Source: Glandiceps talaboti (lineage: Eukaryota > Hemichordata > Enteropneusta > Spengelidae). From it: a stretch of DNA of 40,000 bases. The stretch's first letter is position 1, and each line of letters begins with the position of its first letter. Where the stretch lies: assembly GCF_964340395.1 (NCBI RefSeq), contig NC_135559.1:7826259-7866258 (forward strand). Reading direction: 5' to 3'. Under the pieces are notes generated by a model. The model worked only from the letters and a program-made list of their open reading frames with translations. It had not been told where the DNA came from and did no database searches. Positions 11,742 through 23,991 of the stretch are shown here, one piece after another. A program made the translations under genes and the position numbers.

Positions 11742-14440
11742 CTGTCGTAAATATGAAACTTTTTACTTACTCGTACTCTTTAAATTTTGAAAAGTACATT
11801 CACGTGTACTTTAAATGGTTCACAGTCATTTCAAGAGACGAGCATATTAAAATGTTTCTATATTAGTGTTGATCAATAAATCAATCAAATTTCTATACCA
11901 CTGATTTCCAGAGAAATGATCTGTTCAGTAGCGCTGAATGGCTAAATCACATCATAGGTATTGATGGACAAATAAGTCTTCAGTTTTTTGAAGGAATCCA
12001 GATGGGAGACTTGGCAAACATCAAGTGGCAAAGAGTTCCATAGTTTGGGACGACTTATGAGAATGATAGACTACTCTTGTTGGTTTCCACGTCAACGATG
12101 TCTGTCATTATTGTAAAAGTGAAGACAAAGTTTGAAACCAATACTAGTGAGCTATCGACATCTGTATAAATATTTTTGTTAATTTTTCTCAGAACACAAC
12201 TGTATTAAACTGCAGTGCTATTACTATGAGTATTCATGAACACCGATGCAAGGAATCACTAGTACTTATGTAGAAATAATACACAAATTAAGTGTTGTAT
12301 GCTTCTGGATTGTCAACCTTCCAATGAAAATAAATGTCTGCAAGACTATTGGCAGCTATTATTTTACAATAGTATATAAACAAGATGGAAGTAGTTGAAA
12401 CAAAATTAGTCTCCCCCCCAAAAAAAAGTATGTTCCCCCAAACTTGAAAGACAATATCGATAAAGATAGGTTTTCCTACTGTATCTGTTAAACTTTATTT
12501 TTTCAAAGGTGAAAAGAATTTAGAATAATTTGACATTGTTTTTCTATTTAGATCCTCAGGCATGAGGGGAAAATACTTTTTGAGAACGGACTGTTGACAG
12601 CTGTTTCTTCATATATGCACATTGTATTTGAAATAGAGTATGATTTCTAAGTGAGGAAGACCAAACTAAACTATGAGCAATTTTTTAATTGCACTTTTAA
12701 GTTTTATATTTTATATTTTAATGTTTTAGCGCGTTTTAGCACCCAAGAGATACCTGCAATGCCAGTTTGTGTAGTTTTTACCTTTACTGATTCATTCATA
12801 TATTTACTAATTTTTTGTAATTAGACAATATCTTAAGAATGCAAGCTTTAAATTCTCTTAGTATGTTGTACACACTTTAATTGTACATCATGTATAATTC
12901 TGTTAGCCCTAGTATTGAGAAACTTACCCAAGGGAGCACTTTCAGTTTACATCTTGTTATATTTTGTAATTTTTAGTTTTCAGGATATATTATATTCAGC
13001 CACTGCAGACACTTTAGAATTTGATATAGAATGTGCCTCATAAATAAGCTGTTAAATATCTTTTATTTCTTTGATATTAAACCGGAATATGGCATATTTC
13101 TTTTAGTTAACTATTGCTACCCTCACTTTCTGCCGTATGGTTGCTCCTAAATAACACTCCTAGTGGCCAAACTATACAATCTTTCGTTTTTTCCTTATAG
13201 CCTTGCCTATGATAGATAGATGGGTAAGATTTTCCCATTCATGCACATCTTTAACGGTATTGACATATTTGGGGATGGGGTGATTTTATTGAATGAGAAG
13301 TGAATGTCAGCAATTTTGTTATGAAATACTCGTGAGAAATAATTTGTATACTATGAATACACAATAACGGTATATTATGTTCCAAGATTAGATTATCATT
13401 AGTTTGCAAAAATATTTCCTACAAAGAGTTTGATACATTTATAGTAAGCACTAGCCTACATGTAGACTTGAAGGACTATCGCTATCAATGTATTTGCTAT
13501 CTAACCATTGACAGCACTGTCTATGTCCTAACTGACAGTTACGTTGACTTTGATTTTTGCTGTCCTTCCACGTTTACTGTGTGCCATTGGTCTAGAAGCC
13601 ATGCCACTGTGACACAGAATGTGAGCAATCTATGTGTGTACATTTCAATAGAACACGACGTAAGTACAGGGGTAGGTCGCGTTTCCATGACGACACCTAA
13701 TTATAAATTCATCATGTGACCAGATTGCACGATATGTCTAATTATGTACGTATTTGACCAATCACGCTCTGTATAGGAATGCTAGCTCTGAATGGTCATC
13801 AGGGTAGACTTGGAACGATAGCAAAGAATCAAAATGTCAGTTAGGATGGTGGAATTATAGTTTAGCAGCGGTAGTCGTTGATGTCTACAGATAGATTAAG
13901 TAAGCAAAGGAAATTTCCTGATCTTTACAAGAGCCTCTGAAATTTTTATTGCCCAGTAGAACTTTTGATAGCCACAAATTATTCAACAGGTATGATATGA
14001 CTAAGGTGCAAGATGGGAGGAAATAATATCACAAATTTTAAAATTTGTAAGAATTCTTTTATAATTATTTGAATCAGTACAAGCAAGAATTTCATTTTTC
14101 AATTCTCCATCATAGTATTATTAAAATATACATCTATGCAGATTTCATGTATTGGCTTGAACAGAATGCATATGTTGTTTGTGTTATTTTGCCTTGCCCT
14201 GGGTAACTCGGTGTTATACATAAAATGTAACGTCCTCCGATTCCGTTGTGATAAAAAAAGTTACCCTTCCTCAATTTTCTTTCTCTAAAACAGGACCCTC
14301 CCCATTTGAAATATTTCATTGCTGCACTGTTGTACATGTGCTACTTTTTGCTGAAAATTCATTTGAAAACAGAGACATTTAAAAAGGGACATGACTCCCA
14401 AAACAGACTTGAGTGAAAAGTGAACCCCATTTTAGACTCA
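11742..14440. other. Gene-free stretch downstream of the sialidase
   Basis: No supported exon. It has AATAAA at 11873-11878 and may contain sialidase 3' UTR in its first part, though the MITE at 11288-11737 separates it from the stop. A segment near 11960-12130 (TTCCATAGTTTGGGACGAC) resembles non-LTR retrotransposon 3' sequence, weakly. A block at about 12890-12960 is related to sequence just before NT5DC exon 7. Open frames at 13468-13719 and 14134-14337 show no domain. Confidence 0.4.
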
Positions 14441-14445
14441 TTAGC

Positions 14446-14448
<3 letters not shown>

Positions 14449-14477
<29 letters not shown>
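14449..14477. repeat. Oligo-A tract
   Basis: Run of 29 A. It could be a retroposed poly(A) tail or a simple mononucleotide repeat; no matching retrocopy was recognised upstream. Confidence 0.9.
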
Positions 14478-14479
<2 letters not shown>

Positions 14480-14858
14480 CTAGCCATTTTTTACCAAAAG
14501 GCGAAAAATCCTGCCCCAAATAAAGGGCGGCACATATACATGTACGTATACCCAATAGGCGGGAGTACCCCACCCCCCAGGCTTGATCCATCGCTGTTAT
14601 TAAAATGTACAAGGTATACGTTATATACCCAGTTTGTCCATTTGTACTGTCTTTGGGTCTGTCGTATATTACATCACATATCTTGTTGTTAAACATGAAT
14701 ATACAATGTACTTCACAACTAGATCAAGCTCTGGATTTATAAGCTACAATGCCTTCGACACGTCTTTGGGGAAAGGGGGGTTAAAACACATAGGAGTCAG
14801 CATATCTAGAGGACCAACGAGGTATATAGTCAGAGCCCTCGCCCCCAGGGAGTATCCA

Positions 14859-15379
14859 TATGGTGTCCAATCCATGGCAAAATTACAACTCCTCATTTTG
14901 CTATTCTTATTTCAATTTTACAACTCAAATATCTATTTTTCTGTTCTATATTCCATTTTACAATTCGTCATTCCAAAACTGAATGCAATTAAACAACTGA
15001 ACTTTCATTTCTGAATTTTACAACTCAACTTTCCATTTTTTTAATTCTGTATTCTATTTTCCATGTTTCATTCTGTATTCTATTGCACAGTTCGACATTC
15101 GATTACTCTGCTTCCTGTTTCATTCGACTACTCATTCTTCTAAACCCAATTTCACAGTTACACATTTGATTTCATAATAGAATACAAAATTAAAAAATGG
15201 AAAGTTGAGTTGTAAAATTTCATTCAGAAATGAAAGTTCAGTTTTTTAATTGCATTCAGTTTTGGAATGACGAATTGTAAAATGGAATATAGAACAGAAA
15301 AATAGATATTTGAGTTGTAAAATTGAAATAAGAATAGCAAAATGAGGAGTTGTAATTTTGTCATGTATTGGACACCATA
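14859..15379. mobile_element. Foldback MITE with arms of about 200 bp
   Basis: The left arm (from 14859, TATGGTGTCCAA) and right arm (ending 15379, TTGGACACCATA) are inverted repeats of about 195-200 bases around about 120 bases of spacer. GTATCCA occurs immediately outside both ends (14852-14858 and 15380-15386), a perfect 7-bp target duplication, 8 bp if the terminal A is counted. The arms hold the internally repeated motif TTTTACAACTC. The 7-8-bp duplication is suggestive of hAT-like mobilisation. Mirror open frames from the arms are artefacts. Confidence 0.88.
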
Positions 15380-15386
15380 GTATCCA

Positions 15387-15460
15387 GAGCTAAGGTATCC
15401 TTGCTCGTCTGCATGCCTAGTGGTGTACATGCTTAGCCTAATAAACTTGACTTGAAAAGA
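15387..15460 (+). repeat. Possible LINE 3' tail
   Basis: Sequence ending CCTAATAAACTTGACTTGA resembles the short terminal repeats of CR1/L2-like LINE 3' ends. The foldback MITE just upstream appears inserted in the same unit. No coding part is seen. Confidence 0.35.
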
Positions 15461-15837
15461 CGCCCTAGCTCGGTGAACTTATAAATACCTTACTTATAAG
15501 GTTACTTCAGATGAATCCATCGAAGATATTTCATACTTGATGTCGGACAAAAACGTAAGAAATGTTAACAATTTAGTGAAGATTATCTGATAGCATTCAA
15601 ATTAAAATCTTATGAAGGCATGTTGTGTAACACAGCAGGGCTGTGAATTTAAAACGTGCTATCAAAAATGATTAATTCATCAGTAACATGTATGTATCTG
15701 TTTAAATTGTACACACATATGGGTTACATTCCATGTGTGTATTCATAGGAGCGTCTATGGTCATATTGGATAACATATTCATGTACACACACGTGTACAC
15801 ATATTCAGGCTTTTCCAACAAGTCTTTGACCCAAGCG

Positions 15838-15960
<123 letters not shown>

Positions 15961-16156
15961 ATCACTTCCAAAATAGACACATTCTCCCTTTCTTTACCAA
16001 GAAATTTCCCTGTTCTCTTCGTTCAACAAATTTTGTACTTTGGCTCGTTATTTTATATTTAAACCGTAAAATTAACACATGCCGATGACAATGTGATACA
16101 ATTTTAGCTGACAAGTGATCCTAATAATCATTTCTTTCGCTAAATATATAATTCAC

Positions 16157-16190
16157 ATGTTGTTGGCAGACAATGTCGTCTGCCAACATG
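16157..16190. repeat. Short hairpin
   Basis: CATGTTGTTGGCAGAC is followed after a few bases by the inverse GTCTGCCAACATG. No target duplication or gene association is seen. Confidence 0.6.
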
Positions 16191-16214
16191 AAGCCTTGAA
16201 GGCGTTAAACTTAA

Positions 16215-16268
16215 ATGACCCCTATCATGTGATGACCCCTACCATGTGATGTCCCCTGTCACGTGATC
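16215..16268. repeat. Three tandem E-box-bearing 18-20-bp units
   Basis: Units TGACCCCTATCATGTG, TGACCCCTACCATGTG and TGTCCCCTGTCACGTGAT. The last contains GTCACGTGAT, one base off the CLEAR consensus. No gene start is evident nearby. Confidence 0.55.
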
Positions 16269-16269
16269 G

Positions 16270-17620
16270 TCTACTGGTCGTATGCCTTGACCTTTTAACC
16301 CTACTGAATGTTATGTCTTTTGTCTATAAACGTACGTAAGAATCACGAGGTAACGAGTGACAATTGTAATTATAGGTATTGGTATACGGGTACTACTCAT
16401 GACTACAGTGTTATTTGTTTGATTGATCTTGTTTATGTGGGTTCCTTTGGCAAACTTCCTAAAGTGCATACGTTGCCCCCCTCCCGCCCATGTCGAATAG
16501 CGCACATCTTAGCTGTGAAGTATTTGATCTTGACTAAATTGACCTCTCACACATGCGATTGTTGTTAAAGCATATGCGCGCATAGAGATATTAAATTCTG
16601 TTATTTAATATCTTACAACTATTTTTCGACGTACATCAAAATCAAATTTATTTTTATCTTGTTCTCGCTTGGCAAATATTGATGTAATGTGTGCATGGAT
16701 ATATTGGTGACATACACACTAATGGAATGTGTGACCTGTGTCAGCGATATATGTGATATAGGTGTGATCAAGGTGAAAGCCTGACAACAAAGGCCATACC
16801 ATGTGATTTTACCCCCCATGGTCATACATAAGCTGAAGTCAACATCACATGATCTTCCGGCTATTGTGTTCACTTTTTCTTTTCAAGAATTCGTCAAAGT
16901 TCAATCAACTTGTTGCAATAAGCCGAGAATTATATAGACGCTATTAATGTATGTATTTTTCCTTTCACCTGAGAGATGGACAATGTTTGAAATTGGTAAA
17001 ATAGTTGATAAATGGGCATATGAGCTTATTTTGTGGATTTTTAATTTGCAAAACAACTTTTTAGAAATAACTATGTTTTCCTACTTGTTTCACTTTTTGA
17101 AGTGCACGCCACTGTTCTTGTGAGCGTCCAATAACCGACAAACCCTTTCGCCCATTGTCATGTATTAACACTTGGGTATACATATGACATCCACGGACAC
17201 CATAAAATAGTTTTCCATATTTTATTACACGAAAGTGTTTGCGAGAATTCATCAGATGTACAATTATATTTAAATAATATACATTTACAATGCTGTGACT
17301 TGAATTACTCAATTTCCATGTCGACACGTGTATGTATTCTATAAAAAAATATTTAATGAATATACATCAACAGAGATTCTATAAAATGGAGTTCTATTAA
17401 TACAGATATGGTGCAAATTATTATACTGACATAAGTGTTCTACACATCTATTCTATGAAATTGGTCCACGTGTATTCTACAAAAGAAAAGGTGCAAAGGT
17501 TATTCACAATACAGTCTCTAACAATATGGCCGCCTTTTTTACTTTTTTTTACAAATAAAGTGGACGTGAGGTAACCTCATGTAAAGCTGATTTCAGAATA
17601 ATATTGTAAACTTTGAAACA
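16270..17620. other. Gene-free stretch
   Basis: AT-rich sequence with short open frames (16308-16568, 16619-16873, 17061-17327) that show no domain, no repeat family recognised here and no convincing splice context. Nothing else can be supported. Confidence 0.5.
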
Positions 17621-17628
17621 TGTATTTA

Positions 17629-17770
17629 AACAATAATGTACGCCCTCCCAGCCCATAATGGACGAAAGCAAACTTTAAACGACATAATGGGCGAGGCGAC
17701 AGCCGAGCCCATTATGGAGTGCAAAGTTTACTTGAGTCCATTATGGACTGGGAGGGCATACATTATTGTT
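17629..17770. repeat. Palindrome with 60-bp imperfect arms
   Basis: AACAATAATGTACGCCCTCCCAGCCC at 17629 is mirrored by GGGAGGGCATACATTATTGTT ending 17770. The CCATAATGG motifs recur inside both arms and the loop is about 12 bases (GAGGCGACAGCC). It is probably a foldback transposon remnant. Confidence 0.75.
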
Positions 17771-17778
17771 ATTATTTT

Positions 17779-18172
17779 ATAGTTTTGCCAATTCCAGTGA
17801 ATTTGTGGACCGAGAAACGCAAAACAACGTATAATATACACAGCGCATAACATCGTCTGCCATGTTCGGCCCGGAAGCTGAATACTAATCATAGCGAAAT
17901 GTACGTACAGGTACACACACATATACACTTCAATGAACTGCTGTGAACACAAATTTGTTTCATGAATGCGTTGTATTTTTAAACAGTGGAAATGACAATC
18001 ATAAGTAACAACATACATTTAGAAAAAATACCTCGTCGTATGAAGAAACAGAACAAATAAGCTTGTATTGTTATGCTCGTTCCGGGGCCGCGATGCCCAA
18101 TAACGGAGTACATTATCAGTAATAATGTACAGCGATGACGTCACAAAATTCACTGGAATTGGTAATGCTATA
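17779..18172. mobile_element. Putative MITE with 30-bp terminal inverted repeats
   Basis: TATAGTTTTGCCAATTCCAG at 17779 and the inverse CTGGAATTGGTAATGCTATA ending 18172 are terminal inverted repeats of about 30 bases with three to four mismatches. The interior (CpG-rich CGTTCCGGGGCCGCGATGCC and palindromic TACATTATCAGTAATAATGTA) is unlike its surroundings. It abuts the palindrome at 17629-17770, which shares ATAATGTAC motifs. Confidence 0.6.
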
Positions 18173-18179
18173 ATATAAT

Positions 18180-19700
18180 ATATAATAAGGCTAAAAGTTA
18201 ATTTTAAAAAAAAATGTTTGTTTCCGATAACATGACTTCAGAAAATAGTGTAGGCAGGTCGGAATTTTATTTTCAGTACCTCGACCCAAAGACAAGCACA
18301 ATTAATACTGCCGTAACAGTTAAGAGGTAGTAAAAATTGAAGACGTAAAATTATATGTGATTCAGAAGTAGACAAACACAATATACAGACTGTGCTGTTA
18401 TAGGCTGAAATGACATCGTTTCTCTCTGGAATGTGATTTTTTAAACTATACCAAAAGATACTTTGGCAAGAACATCTACATGGAAATAGAACTAAATTGT
18501 AATAATTTTACACTAAGTTTTGCATGTAAAAAGTGTTTAGGGTCGGTGGCTTAAACTAGTGTAGGTCAGGTTATCGGAAATACACCATTTTTAAAAATAT
18601 TTTTGTACAGATTCTATACATCCCTTGGAACTTTAAAACTTGGATAATAGTAAACTCCGTTTGCAGCATTTCTTATATAGTGGTGTGATTAGTTGTATAC
18701 TGAATAACGTAACGCCTTTATGACATTGGTATTATTACAACCCGTAATACCTCAGTAAAGCGGCTCAACTGGGCATGCGTGCCACTGAGTTTGTAGCGTT
18801 CACATGCAGACAATAATGGCTGGCAGCCATTCAAATTGATGTAAGTACAAACGACATTTGAAAAAAAAATTGATACAATCAAATTAATTTACAGTACATG
18901 AATACTATTTAAAAAATATATGTTATAGAAACTCGGTGTTTTACAGAACAAATTAAAAATTGAACTGTGAATTAATTTATGTTCAATTTTAAAGTTAGTA
19001 CTGAAATGTCTTCGTGTGAGTCAAAGGGCTGGTCAAAGGTCAAGGTCTACGTAAGTTTCAAGATAATCCAATAATAGGTTTATACTAAGATGTATTATTA
19101 TTAGTACTGATTGCACAACCTTGATATGATTTTAATTTCTCTGATTAATTAGCTAATTAATTAATTAATTAGCCAAGCTTGCCAAAATTAAAACATAGAA
19201 ATGGAATAATCTTAGCTATGAAAAGCGAAATTGGTGTGGAACCTAATAACTCGATTATTTCACTAATTCTAAATCTATATATAAATATATGAGACCGTGA
19301 ATAGACTATCTCGCCTCGTAATTCAGCTAATTAGCATAATTGAAACGCTATGGTCTTTCTGGTTTGGTAGTTAAAAGTGTCGCACTTGTGCGCATTGGCT
19401 TAACAAATGTCGTTATTTTCACAGGAACGGTTTCCTTATGTATATGCGGTGCTTACTAAATCCTAACTCAAGTATCGTATTGCGTTATTAAAACATTATT
19501 ATCAATACAGGCTACGAATGAGAGCGAAAGTTGAAACTTATGAAAACTTTGAGAAGTCCTATTAATAATAAATATTCAATCGTATGTTCATTAATTAGAA
19601 GTGAAACAGGAAAATGTGTCTGGCAATTACACAGTAAAACCTTGGGAATTACGACGGATTGTCATAAAACGAATGTGTTGTTTGTGGCAATGTGTCCTCG
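18180..19700. other. Gene-free stretch
   Basis: AT-rich sequence with an ATTA-rich palindromic run near 19142-19172 (TTAATTAGCTAATTAATTAA). No coding exon or named repeat is supported. Confidence 0.5.
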
Positions 19701-19711
19701 TTCTTTCAATC

Positions 19712-19805
19712 GCCATGCAGTGGCATGGTATAGGGGTTCAGATATCGCGAATGAACAAACACCGTGTGGATCGTTTGAATGCCCGGGTTCAAATGCTGAC
19801 CTTAA
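19712..19805 (+). repeat. tRNA-derived SINE-like sequence
   Basis: TGGTATAGGGGTT (19726-19738) matches the RNA polymerase III A box (D arm) and GGTTCAAATGC (19786-19796) the B box (T arm). The 60-base spacing is longer than the usual roughly 45, and the T stem pairs poorly, so this is a SINE or tRNA pseudogene rather than a functional tRNA. The open frame across it is an artefact. Confidence 0.5.
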
Positions 19806-19988
19806 CTTAACCTCCAAGACGACCTCGCTATATATATAGCGCGCCTGCTTACTCAATTCATATGTTATGTACGTTGTTATTTGCAAGTTGTGAATTATGG
19901 TAGCCAGTAGTGTCAAATACGTTGCATTTCGCAAATAAACAACGACTTATGTCCACAACGCATTTCTGTGGTGGGACAATCTGTCCGG

Positions 19989-20975
19989 TTACATGTCAAT
20001 GATCCTGACATGGTTACCCTGGAACTCGGTGTACGCCAACTTACGTCGATCTTTGCTGACGGCAATGGCGTAAGGCCTTTCATGTGCACAGCTCAAATCA
20101 ATCTCCGTCAGATATTTACCGTTGCTGTTATACTTCACGACTCGCTTTCTATTCGGGTCACATACGTACACGTTGTCGTCGCTGTCGACGTCGATCCCAG
20201 TGGGACCGCTCACCTGTGCTTGGCTCCCAGACTCTTTATTCGCGAAGGTGAACAGAAATTTGCCGTTCCAATCCAACACTTGGATGCAGTGGTAGCCTTG
20301 ATTCGACACCAAGATCTGGTTCTTGCTGTTGACCACGAGAAATAATGGCATTTCAAAGGTTGTTCGTTCGCCAGCCGTTGGTAGACCGAACACGCCGACT
20401 TGTTTCCCACCCGTGGTGTACTTTCGTACGCAGTACCGCTCATCCCACCAGTCAGTTACAAGGATGTAGCCGTCTTTAGACAGGGCGATCCCTCGTGGAT
20501 GGAAGAGAGCTTCTCTGCCAAACGTTGCTGTGATTTTCTTAGCGTTGGCTACGATGATTTGCTCGTTACCTTGGTCGGTAATGTAGTAATTGCCATCATC
20601 GGAGACAGCCACATCCATCGGTTTTGTTGATCGCCAGTGCTTCGGGTGTCCAACCTTGCTCTTCAGCTTACATTTGATAATTTTCTTGAACTTTCCATTC
20701 CAGTCCAATATTTGTATTCGGTGATTTTCGTAGTCAGTCACTACGAGATTGCCTTCCTGATTGACTGCCAGTCCTAGGGGATACTTGAAACGTCCTGGCG
20801 GTGAAATGTTTGGATCAATATCTAAATCAACATCGAACTCTACATCGATATCCAGCATATCATCATCAGGTAAGGATAGGAGATCTGGGAACGACGGCAC
20901 CTTCTCAAACTCTTCAGCTATGTCGTCCACTGCCTGCGTCAACTTTTGTTCAATTTTCTTGAAAATTTGCGCCAT
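19989..20975 (-). CDS. NHL-repeat beta-propeller protein, single exon
   Basis: 328 residues, ATG at 20975 and TAA at 19989-19991, with no intron. The N-terminus (1-60) has an amphipathic helix-like stretch and then an Asp/Glu-rich segment (DDDMLDIDVEFDVDLDID). About six NHL blades follow, with PLGLAV...LVVTDYENHRIQILD, PMDVAV...YYITDQGN, PRGIAL...ILVTDWWDE, LFLVV...ILVSNQGYHCIQVLD, PTGIDV...VYVCDPNRKRVVKY and PYAIAV at the end. NHL propellers bind proteins or RNA, as in TRIM2/3/71 and other TRIM-NHL proteins. The RING, B-box and filamin parts of TRIM proteins are absent, and no upstream exon encoding them was found. It may be a stand-alone NHL protein or a retrocopy that took a new N-terminus; the frame is fully intact. 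Its partner and process are unknown. Confidence 0.88.
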   Translation of the reverse strand: MAQIFKKIEQKLTQAVDDIAEEFEKVPSFPDLLSLPDDDMLDIDVEFDVDLDIDPNISPPGRFKYPLGLAVNQEGNLVVTDYENHRIQILDWNGKFKKIIKCKLKSKVGHPKHWRSTKPMDVAVSDDGNYYITDQGNEQIIVANAKKITATFGREALFHPRGIALSKDGYILVTDWWDERYCVRKYTTGGKQVGVFGLPTAGERTTFEMPLFLVVNSKNQILVSNQGYHCIQVLDWNGKFLFTFANKESGSQAQVSGPTGIDVDSDDNVYVCDPNRKRVVKYNSNGKYLTEIDLSCAHERPYAIAVSKDRRKLAYTEFQGNHVRIIDM

Positions 20976-22600
20976 TTCTCACTGCTAAAGTTCCTTTGGT
21001 GTTATTATATTACACTGTTTGCGCACTGAAATGGTCCTGTAAACGTTATAACGTCCACTATTGGGACGTTATCGAGCTGCACCACACGCCTCACCAATGG
21101 TGCTCTGCTTAGATGAAAGACAGATAGTGAGTTACCACCGTCGTAATTTGTATATTAAATAGAAGTCAGTGAACCAATTCAGGTCAGTTAAAATATGCCC
21201 CAGACAGTCACCTCTGAGAGACAATAACACAATATACAGTAAAACGGCCGGTTTACTTTTACCCGCCGTCCGGATCCCTTCGTCACTCTCCCCGTTCTGA
21301 CGTGTAGTGGAGGCCCCTATCACTATATATGTACATGACGTTCCCGCGGCAATGTGCTGCGGATGAGGCCAACAAGACGTCATTGTCCAAGAAAGGCGTG
21401 ACTTTGACGATTGAAGAATTTCTTCTTTAATTGTTTAAGTATCTGTCCTTGAGGGATTATGACAATAGTGTTCCAACAAAACTTGCAAGAAGTGTGTGTA
21501 GTGGTAAACAACCTTACAGTTACTTAGTGCGCATGTACGTGCACAGATACAACTGCACTTGACCAACTCTCAACCTTTATTTCTGAGAACTTTAACTTAT
21601 TAAACTACCTGTTCAACTTGTGAGCAACAAAATCACAGATCTTGCGAGCATCCGCCAATGACTGACGTCCTTATCTAGGTATATGTTTAACTATAGACGA
21701 CCCTCGAGCTCGTGGGTGGATCGCGAGGGTCTATGGTTTAACCAAATTGATACTGGTGACGCCTAGCCTACGGCATTCTTATTGTCATGCCAGTAGATTT
21801 ATGTCTATTAATCACAGAAGAAAGGTACATTGAAATTTTAAGGACACAAACAAACCTTGGTACACAGCCAGGTATAAATGGGGAAATCAGCTTATCCTTC
21901 TAAAATGGTATCTGATGTCACATTGTGACGTTTTATAAAAAGCTCATTCATGTACTGTCTTCGGTTGGTCAATATTATCAATAACATTACTTGTTGGAAT
22001 GCAAAATTCTGATCTGTAGTTATTATACATGGTGTACCCTGGATTCTAAATTCAATTGCAAATTTGTTATTCCAAACTATAGGAAATTTTAAGCTCGCGT
22101 ACTTAATATATTGACTAATTACCGAAAATCATTAATTATTGCAAAAACGAATCATTAAAATTACGATCTACATCAAGTTTTAAAGGACCCAAGCACTTTG
22201 GTATCGTCTATGCATGTACCACATTACATGGAAATTGAAGTTTGTATTCTTAAGATATAGCCTAAATAATGAAAGTAAATAATTATGCAAATGAGTCAGT
22301 AAAACTAAAGCTAAATCAACAAACTTTACATGTGTTGTTATATGGTTGGTGTTTGTATAGAATTATATGGACTCGGAATTAATAAAGTGTGCATTCTTAA
22401 ATTTTACATAGTTTTGTATAATTAATTTGGGAGAATTTTGCATTCAGCGATGGGTACACGAACAAAAATCTTTCGGTTTCGGTTTTGCCACCAGCTCCAG
22501 GGGTCGCACACCACATCTTCTAATGGTAACCGTTGAGGGCGCTCGGCAGACGTAGGTTATTAATAAAGTGCCGGTGGGAGCTATGAGTAGCCAACCAACA
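20976..22600. other. Gene-free stretch upstream of the NHL gene
   Basis: It would include the promoter of the minus-strand NHL gene; no TATA or other site could be fixed with confidence. A hairpin (AACTATAGACGACCCTCG against CGAGGGTCTATGGTT) spans 21690-21738. No coding exon seen. Confidence 0.5.
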
Positions 22601-23080
22601 AAAGAACCGTCACTATTGATTTAGAAAAAATCAATAAAATCGTTTCTTTATTACATGACACCTTGTGGTATATATAGCGGGCGATATTTGTCAATAAAAG
22701 GGCACACCATATATGACAGCAATAAATCAGAAGTTTGCATTGCAAAAATGGGGAAAAAAGTACTAGGTTTTGCCCTCATGGAAGGCATACAGTTTACATC
22801 TGGTTGTATAAATTGTATGCCACAAGCTAGTTGGTCTCTAGATCTTTGCAAAGTAAAATTCTATCCATCTGGCTACATGGCCCACAGGGATTCGGAAAAA
22901 GGCATTTGTATTTTTTTTTTAGAAATATTAAAATTTTCTTTTAATTATAAGGTAGCCAAAGTAAAGCTTGCCCATTAAAACCAACAAAAGAACAGTTAAT
23001 ATTGATTAGAAAAACAACAACACACACCAGCTGTTTTTCAAATTGTTACTTTATTTATAAATGACACCTTGTAGAAACAA
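22600..23080. repeat. Local duplication
   Basis: The block CCAACAAAAGAACCGTCACTATTGATT...TGACACCTTGTGG (about 22595-22670) recurs in diverged form at about 22980-23075 (CCAACAAAAGAACAGTTAAT...TGACACCTTGTAG). Probably two copies of one interspersed repeat. Confidence 0.5.
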
Positions 23081-23148
23081 TGTATTATTCAATGGGTTAC
23101 AGGCCCGTAGAAATATAATACCAAATAACCATATACAGTATTCGGGGA

Positions 23149-23175
23149 TGTAGGTTCGAATCCTACACGTGTCAC
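23149..23175 (+). repeat. tRNA T-arm/acceptor 3' fragment
   Basis: TGTAG-GTTCGAATC-CTACA forms a perfect 5-bp T stem with canonical T loop, followed by CGTGTCAC. No matching D arm or 5' acceptor strand is found at the right distance, so this is a tRNA fragment or tRNA-derived repeat. Its reverse strand gives the RVGFEPTS-like peptide often mis-annotated as protein. Confidence 0.55.
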
Positions 23176-23227
23176 TTTTCTTTCCTCAATTTGATTCAAT
23201 TTATTTGTATATATATTATATATATAC

Positions 23228-23468
<241 letters not shown>

Positions 23469-23760
23469 AAGACGGTTCCTGGGCTCCCTGTGGGTAACCG
23501 AGTCTTGTTCAATATTACAGTACTTGATATTTGGAAATTACATAGTACCCCGTACATATACATATTGGGGCAGACAACTTACCTACCCTTGTTTCAGTAA
23601 ATATATGTGTCTTTATATTTGTCTAGACCTGTTTATATATTTATTTATTATTCCTGTGTTTACTAGTTCTTCATAGACGCGATATAAGCACAGGGAACTG
23701 GAGTCTGTTCAACGTTCAGGCTGTTCAAAGATTGGTTCGACTAAACTGAGGACTCGTGGA

Positions 23761-23983
23761 CACAGGGGTGTGTAATATTTCATAGATTGTTGTTTTCTTA
23801 TTGCTTAGAATGCCGTTTTCTTAGGAAAATATCGTACGAATCTTGCTGCTACAAATGTATCAATCTCTATACTACTAAGAACTCTTCCCTTTACATGTAG
23901 GAATATATATTAATCAAAAGGTTGTTATATTTAGTCTGTAGACCTGGAAAACAACAATCTATGAAATATTACACGCCCCTGTG
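23761..23983. mobile_element. hAT-like MITE with perfect 8-bp target duplication
   Basis: Terminal inverted repeats of 37 bases (23761-23797, 23947-23983) start CACAGGGGTGTGTAATATT and have one mismatch. CTCGTGGA lies directly outside both ends (23753-23760, 23984-23991). The 8-bp duplication and CAGGGG-bearing ends are hAT-like. Total length is 223 bases with no coding capacity. Confidence 0.92.
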
Positions 23984-23991
23984 CTCGTGGA

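Noticed and set aside
14420-15430. Open frames including two with the same FHF C-terminus on opposite strands
   Set aside because: They arise from the mirror arms of the foldback MITE and an oligo-A run.
19531-19839. 102-codon open frame
   Set aside because: It overlaps a tRNA-like SINE with A and B boxes; no domain and no supporting splice context.
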